Source: Spirochaetaceae bacterium (GTDB lineage Bacteria > Spirochaetota > Spirochaetia > Treponematales > Breznakiellaceae). From it: DNA of 5,783 nucleotides. Below the pieces are notes generated by a model that was given only the letters and a program-made list of their open reading frames with translations, had not been told where the DNA came from and did no database searches. How positions within the stretch are numbered: the stretch's first letter is position 1; each line of letters opens with the position of its first letter. This document shows, in pieces, positions 5,247-5,783 of this stretch. The DNA is taken from positions 1 through 5,783 of the forward strand of contig JAITNO010000126.1 in NCBI GenBank assembly GCA_031290405.1. The letters are read 5' to 3'. Both the position numbers and the translations under genes were made by a program.

Positions 5247-5333
5247 CGGAGCAGGTGGGGTTCGAACCCACGGTGGCGTTGCCGCCACGCTGGTTTTCAA
5301 GACCAGATCCTTCAACCGCTCGGACACCGCTCC
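5247..5333 (-). tRNA. tRNA-Ser(TGA)
   Basis: An 87-base class II tRNA on the minus strand. The acceptor stem GGAGCGG/CTGCTCC has one G-T wobble. The anticodon stem CTGGT/ACCAG encloses loop CTTGAAA with anticodon TGA (plus-strand 5297-5299), reading UCA and related serine codons. The long variable arm characteristic of serine tRNA has a 6-bp stem (plus-strand 5273-5278 with 5283-5288). The T arm is GTGGG-TTCGAAC-CCCAC and the discriminator is G (5247). CCA is not encoded. Confidence 0.96.
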
Positions 5334-5344
5334 TAACTGGTCCC

Positions 5345-5373
5345 ACCATATCAATTTTGAATAACTTGGTCAA
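5345..5373 (-). promoter_or_regulatory. promoter of tRNA-Ser / tRNA-Arg
   Basis: Reading the minus strand, TTGACC (5373-5368) and TATGGT (5350-5345) are separated by 17 bases. The predicted start is near 5338, five bases before the mature tRNA-Ser end, as is typical for tRNA promoters. Confidence 0.6.
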
Positions 5374-5415
5374 GAAGGCGCATCGCCTTCGCTCGTGAAT
5401 CACAATCGCCTTCGC
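5374..5415. repeat. inverted and direct repeats between two divergent promoters
   Basis: GAAGGCG (5374-5380) and CGCCTTC (5384-5390) form a 7-bp hairpin around CAT. The 11-mer ATCGCCTTCGC occurs twice (5382-5392 and 5405-5415). The block exactly fills the space between the -35 boxes of the minus-strand tRNA-Ser promoter and the plus-strand promoter at 5421. It could be an operator or simply repeat debris. Confidence 0.5.
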
Positions 5416-5420
5416 CCCTC

Positions 5421-5449
5421 TTGACAAAACCAAAAATCTATGAGACAAT
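5421..5449 (+). promoter_or_regulatory. sigma-70-type promoter directed toward the octamer array
   Basis: A perfect TTGACA (5421-5426), a 17-base spacer and GACAAT (5444-5449, 4/6 match) predict a start at about 5456-5459. The transcript would run through a 53-codon frame and the octamer repeats to the terminator at 5647-5680, about 225 bases. Confidence 0.55.
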
Positions 5450-5458
5450 GAACCCACT

Positions 5459-5620
5459 ATGGTAGAAAAAGCCCAGGCGCCTGCTATGAGCGCCCCGACC
5501 CAGCCCACCGCCGCGCGCGCGCGTACGAACGTACGAACGTACGAACGTACGAACGTACGAACGTACGAACGTACGAACGTACGAACGTACGAACGTACGA
5601 ACGCGATTATACAGCCCTAG
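5459..5620 (+). CDS. possible 53-residue repeat peptide (octapeptide TNVRTYER)
   Basis: This is a candidate only. ATG 5459 opens a frame of 53 residues: a short Ala/Pro/Gln-rich start (MVEKAQAPAMSAPTQPTAA), three copies of TNVRTYER, and a brief tail to TAG 5618. The octapeptide follows from the 8-base DNA repeat, which has no stop in any frame, so being open is weak evidence of coding. There is no ribosome-binding site, but the predicted transcript start lies 0-3 bases before the ATG, so a leaderless message is possible. I recognise no domain. The alternative, a non-coding RNA, is at least as likely. Confidence 0.2.
   Translation: MVEKAQAPAMSAPTQPTAARARTNVRTYERTNVRTYERTNVRTYERTNAIIQP
5512..5523. 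repeat. (CG)6 dinucleotide run
   Basis: Six consecutive CG dinucleotides directly abut and share a base with the octamer array. Alternating CG of this length can adopt Z-DNA under negative supercoiling, such as that produced by the flanking promoters (known physical chemistry; its occurrence here is inference). Confidence 0.9.
5523..5602. repeat. tandem array of ten perfect GTACGAAC octamers
   Basis: Ten uninterrupted identical 8-base units fill 80 bases. Every junction creates the palindrome CGTACG. The unit length is not a multiple of three, so gain or loss of units by slippage would shift any frame crossing it. The array has no stop codon in any of six frames. It lies inside two predicted convergent transcripts. 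There are no spacers, so it is not a CRISPR array. Confidence 0.98.
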
Positions 5621-5633
5621 AAAACACTGTCAA
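5606..5633 (-). promoter_or_regulatory. perfect-consensus sigma-70 promoter firing into the octamer array
   Basis: On the minus strand TTGACA (5633-5628) and TATAAT (5611-5606) are both perfect consensus with a 16-base spacer. The predicted start is about 5599, inside the last octamer, so the transcript would begin with the whole repeat array and run toward tRNA-Ser and tRNA-Arg. No convincing start codon with a ribosome-binding site follows on that strand. Confidence 0.7.
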
Positions 5634-5646
5634 GCCCCTCTCGACG

Positions 5647-5680
5647 AAACACCCTCCACAGGCTCTGCGGAGGGTGTTTT
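5647..5680. terminator. bidirectional intrinsic terminator
   Basis: An 11-bp perfect stem (5647-5657 with 5669-5679) encloses a loop containing a further CAG/CTG pairing. Four T (5677-5680) end the right arm and AAA begins the left arm, so it can work in both directions. On the plus strand it would end the transcript from the 5421 promoter. On the minus strand it would end one coming from beyond the right edge, insulating the consensus promoter at 5633. Confidence 0.75.
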
Positions 5681-5715
5681 GACGCCCGCATACTCACTTT
5701 TCACATTTGACCTCA

Positions 5716-5783
5716 ATGCCGAAAACCACTGCAAAAAAACCCAAAGCGGGGGACGGCGGCCCCCAAACTCAAAGCGTATTTCG
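5716..5783 (+). CDS. possible start of a lysine-rich protein, cut by window edge
   Basis: From ATG 5716 the frame stays open to the last base (22 complete codons), beginning MPKTTAKKPKAGDGG. A basic, lysine-rich start following a terminator would suit a new gene. There is no ribosome-binding site, and the only promoter hint is TTGACC (5707-5712), too close to drive this ATG. The same bases form a possible minus-strand terminator, which argues against coding. The family cannot be named. Confidence 0.25.
   Translation, partial: MPKTTAKKPKAGDGGPQTQSVF
5733..5764 (-). terminator. possible minus-strand terminator or G5/C5 palindromic element
   Basis: On the minus strand five G (5764-5760), a 7-base loop and five C (5752-5748) form a stem. 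GCTTT, GGG and a T7 run (5739-5733) follow. The T run is 8 bases past the stem, farther than ideal. It could end a gene to the right of the window. The arrangement of G run, C run and GGGTTT resembles the element at 2855-2880. Confidence 0.3.

Larger units (their letters stand above)
5334..5783. other. 450-base stretch without a conventional gene
   Basis: Apart from a doubtful peptide frame and a possible CDS start at the right edge, this stretch contains only regulatory and repeat structure. In order: tRNA-Ser promoter, hairpin and direct repeats, plus-strand promoter, (CG)6, octamer array, consensus minus-strand promoter, bidirectional terminator, and a G5/C5 hairpin. I see no transposase, attachment-site pair or target-site duplication. 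Confidence 0.6.

Noticed and set aside
4966..5508. 180-codon minus-strand open frame with a hydrophobic start
   Set aside because: It runs straight through tRNA-Ser and tRNA-Arg and starts at a GTG with no ribosome-binding site. It is a shadow of stop-poor GC-rich DNA.
5523..5602. Octamer array as a CRISPR array
   Set aside because: The units are 8 bases and directly adjacent with no spacers, and there are no cas genes.

Overview
The window looks like chromosomal DNA of a GC-rich, treponeme-like spirochaete. The clues are a spirochaete-style LptC lipoprotein with a loose lipobox, an acetate kinase with a C-terminal tail, and the order tRNA-Thr / rpmG (L33) / tRNA-Trp. The genus is an inference. 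G and C dominate third codon positions in all the large genes, and none looks foreign by base composition.

Layout. (1) 1-2691, plus strand: the 3' part of ackA (acetate kinase, cut by the left edge), an SGNH/GDSL esterase lipoprotein of the MsAcT arylesterase type, and an LptC-family lipoprotein with an odd acidic/proline-rich tail. Gaps of 15 and 45 bases suggest one operon. (2) 2692-2971: a gene-free stretch holding a G6/C6 hairpin, a promoter and a leader hairpin for the next gene. (3) 2972-3529: satP, an acetate/succinate permease closely resembling E. coli SatP. (4) 3602-4381: a Bax inhibitor-1/YbhL-type membrane protein, closed by a 16-bp hairpin. (5) 4445-5027: promoter, tRNA-Thr(GGT), rpmG, a hairpin-rich spacer and tRNA-Trp(CCA). 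The secE-nusG genes that often follow in bacteria are absent. (6) 5156-5333, minus strand: tRNA-Arg(GCG) and tRNA-Ser(TGA) with their own promoter. (7) 5334-5783: no conventional gene except perhaps a CDS start at the right edge. This stretch holds a plus-strand promoter, a (CG)6 run, ten perfect tandem copies of the octamer GTACGAAC, a consensus sigma-70 promoter on the minus strand firing into those repeats, and a bidirectional terminator.

Function. Acetate metabolism recurs: acetate kinase makes ATP and acetate from acetyl phosphate, SatP moves acetate across the inner membrane, and the esterase could release acyl groups outside the cytoplasm. LptC and the BI-1 protein are envelope functions, and the right third is translation machinery. 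The most unusual part is the octamer array between convergent promoters at 5421-5633, which no standard gene explains.
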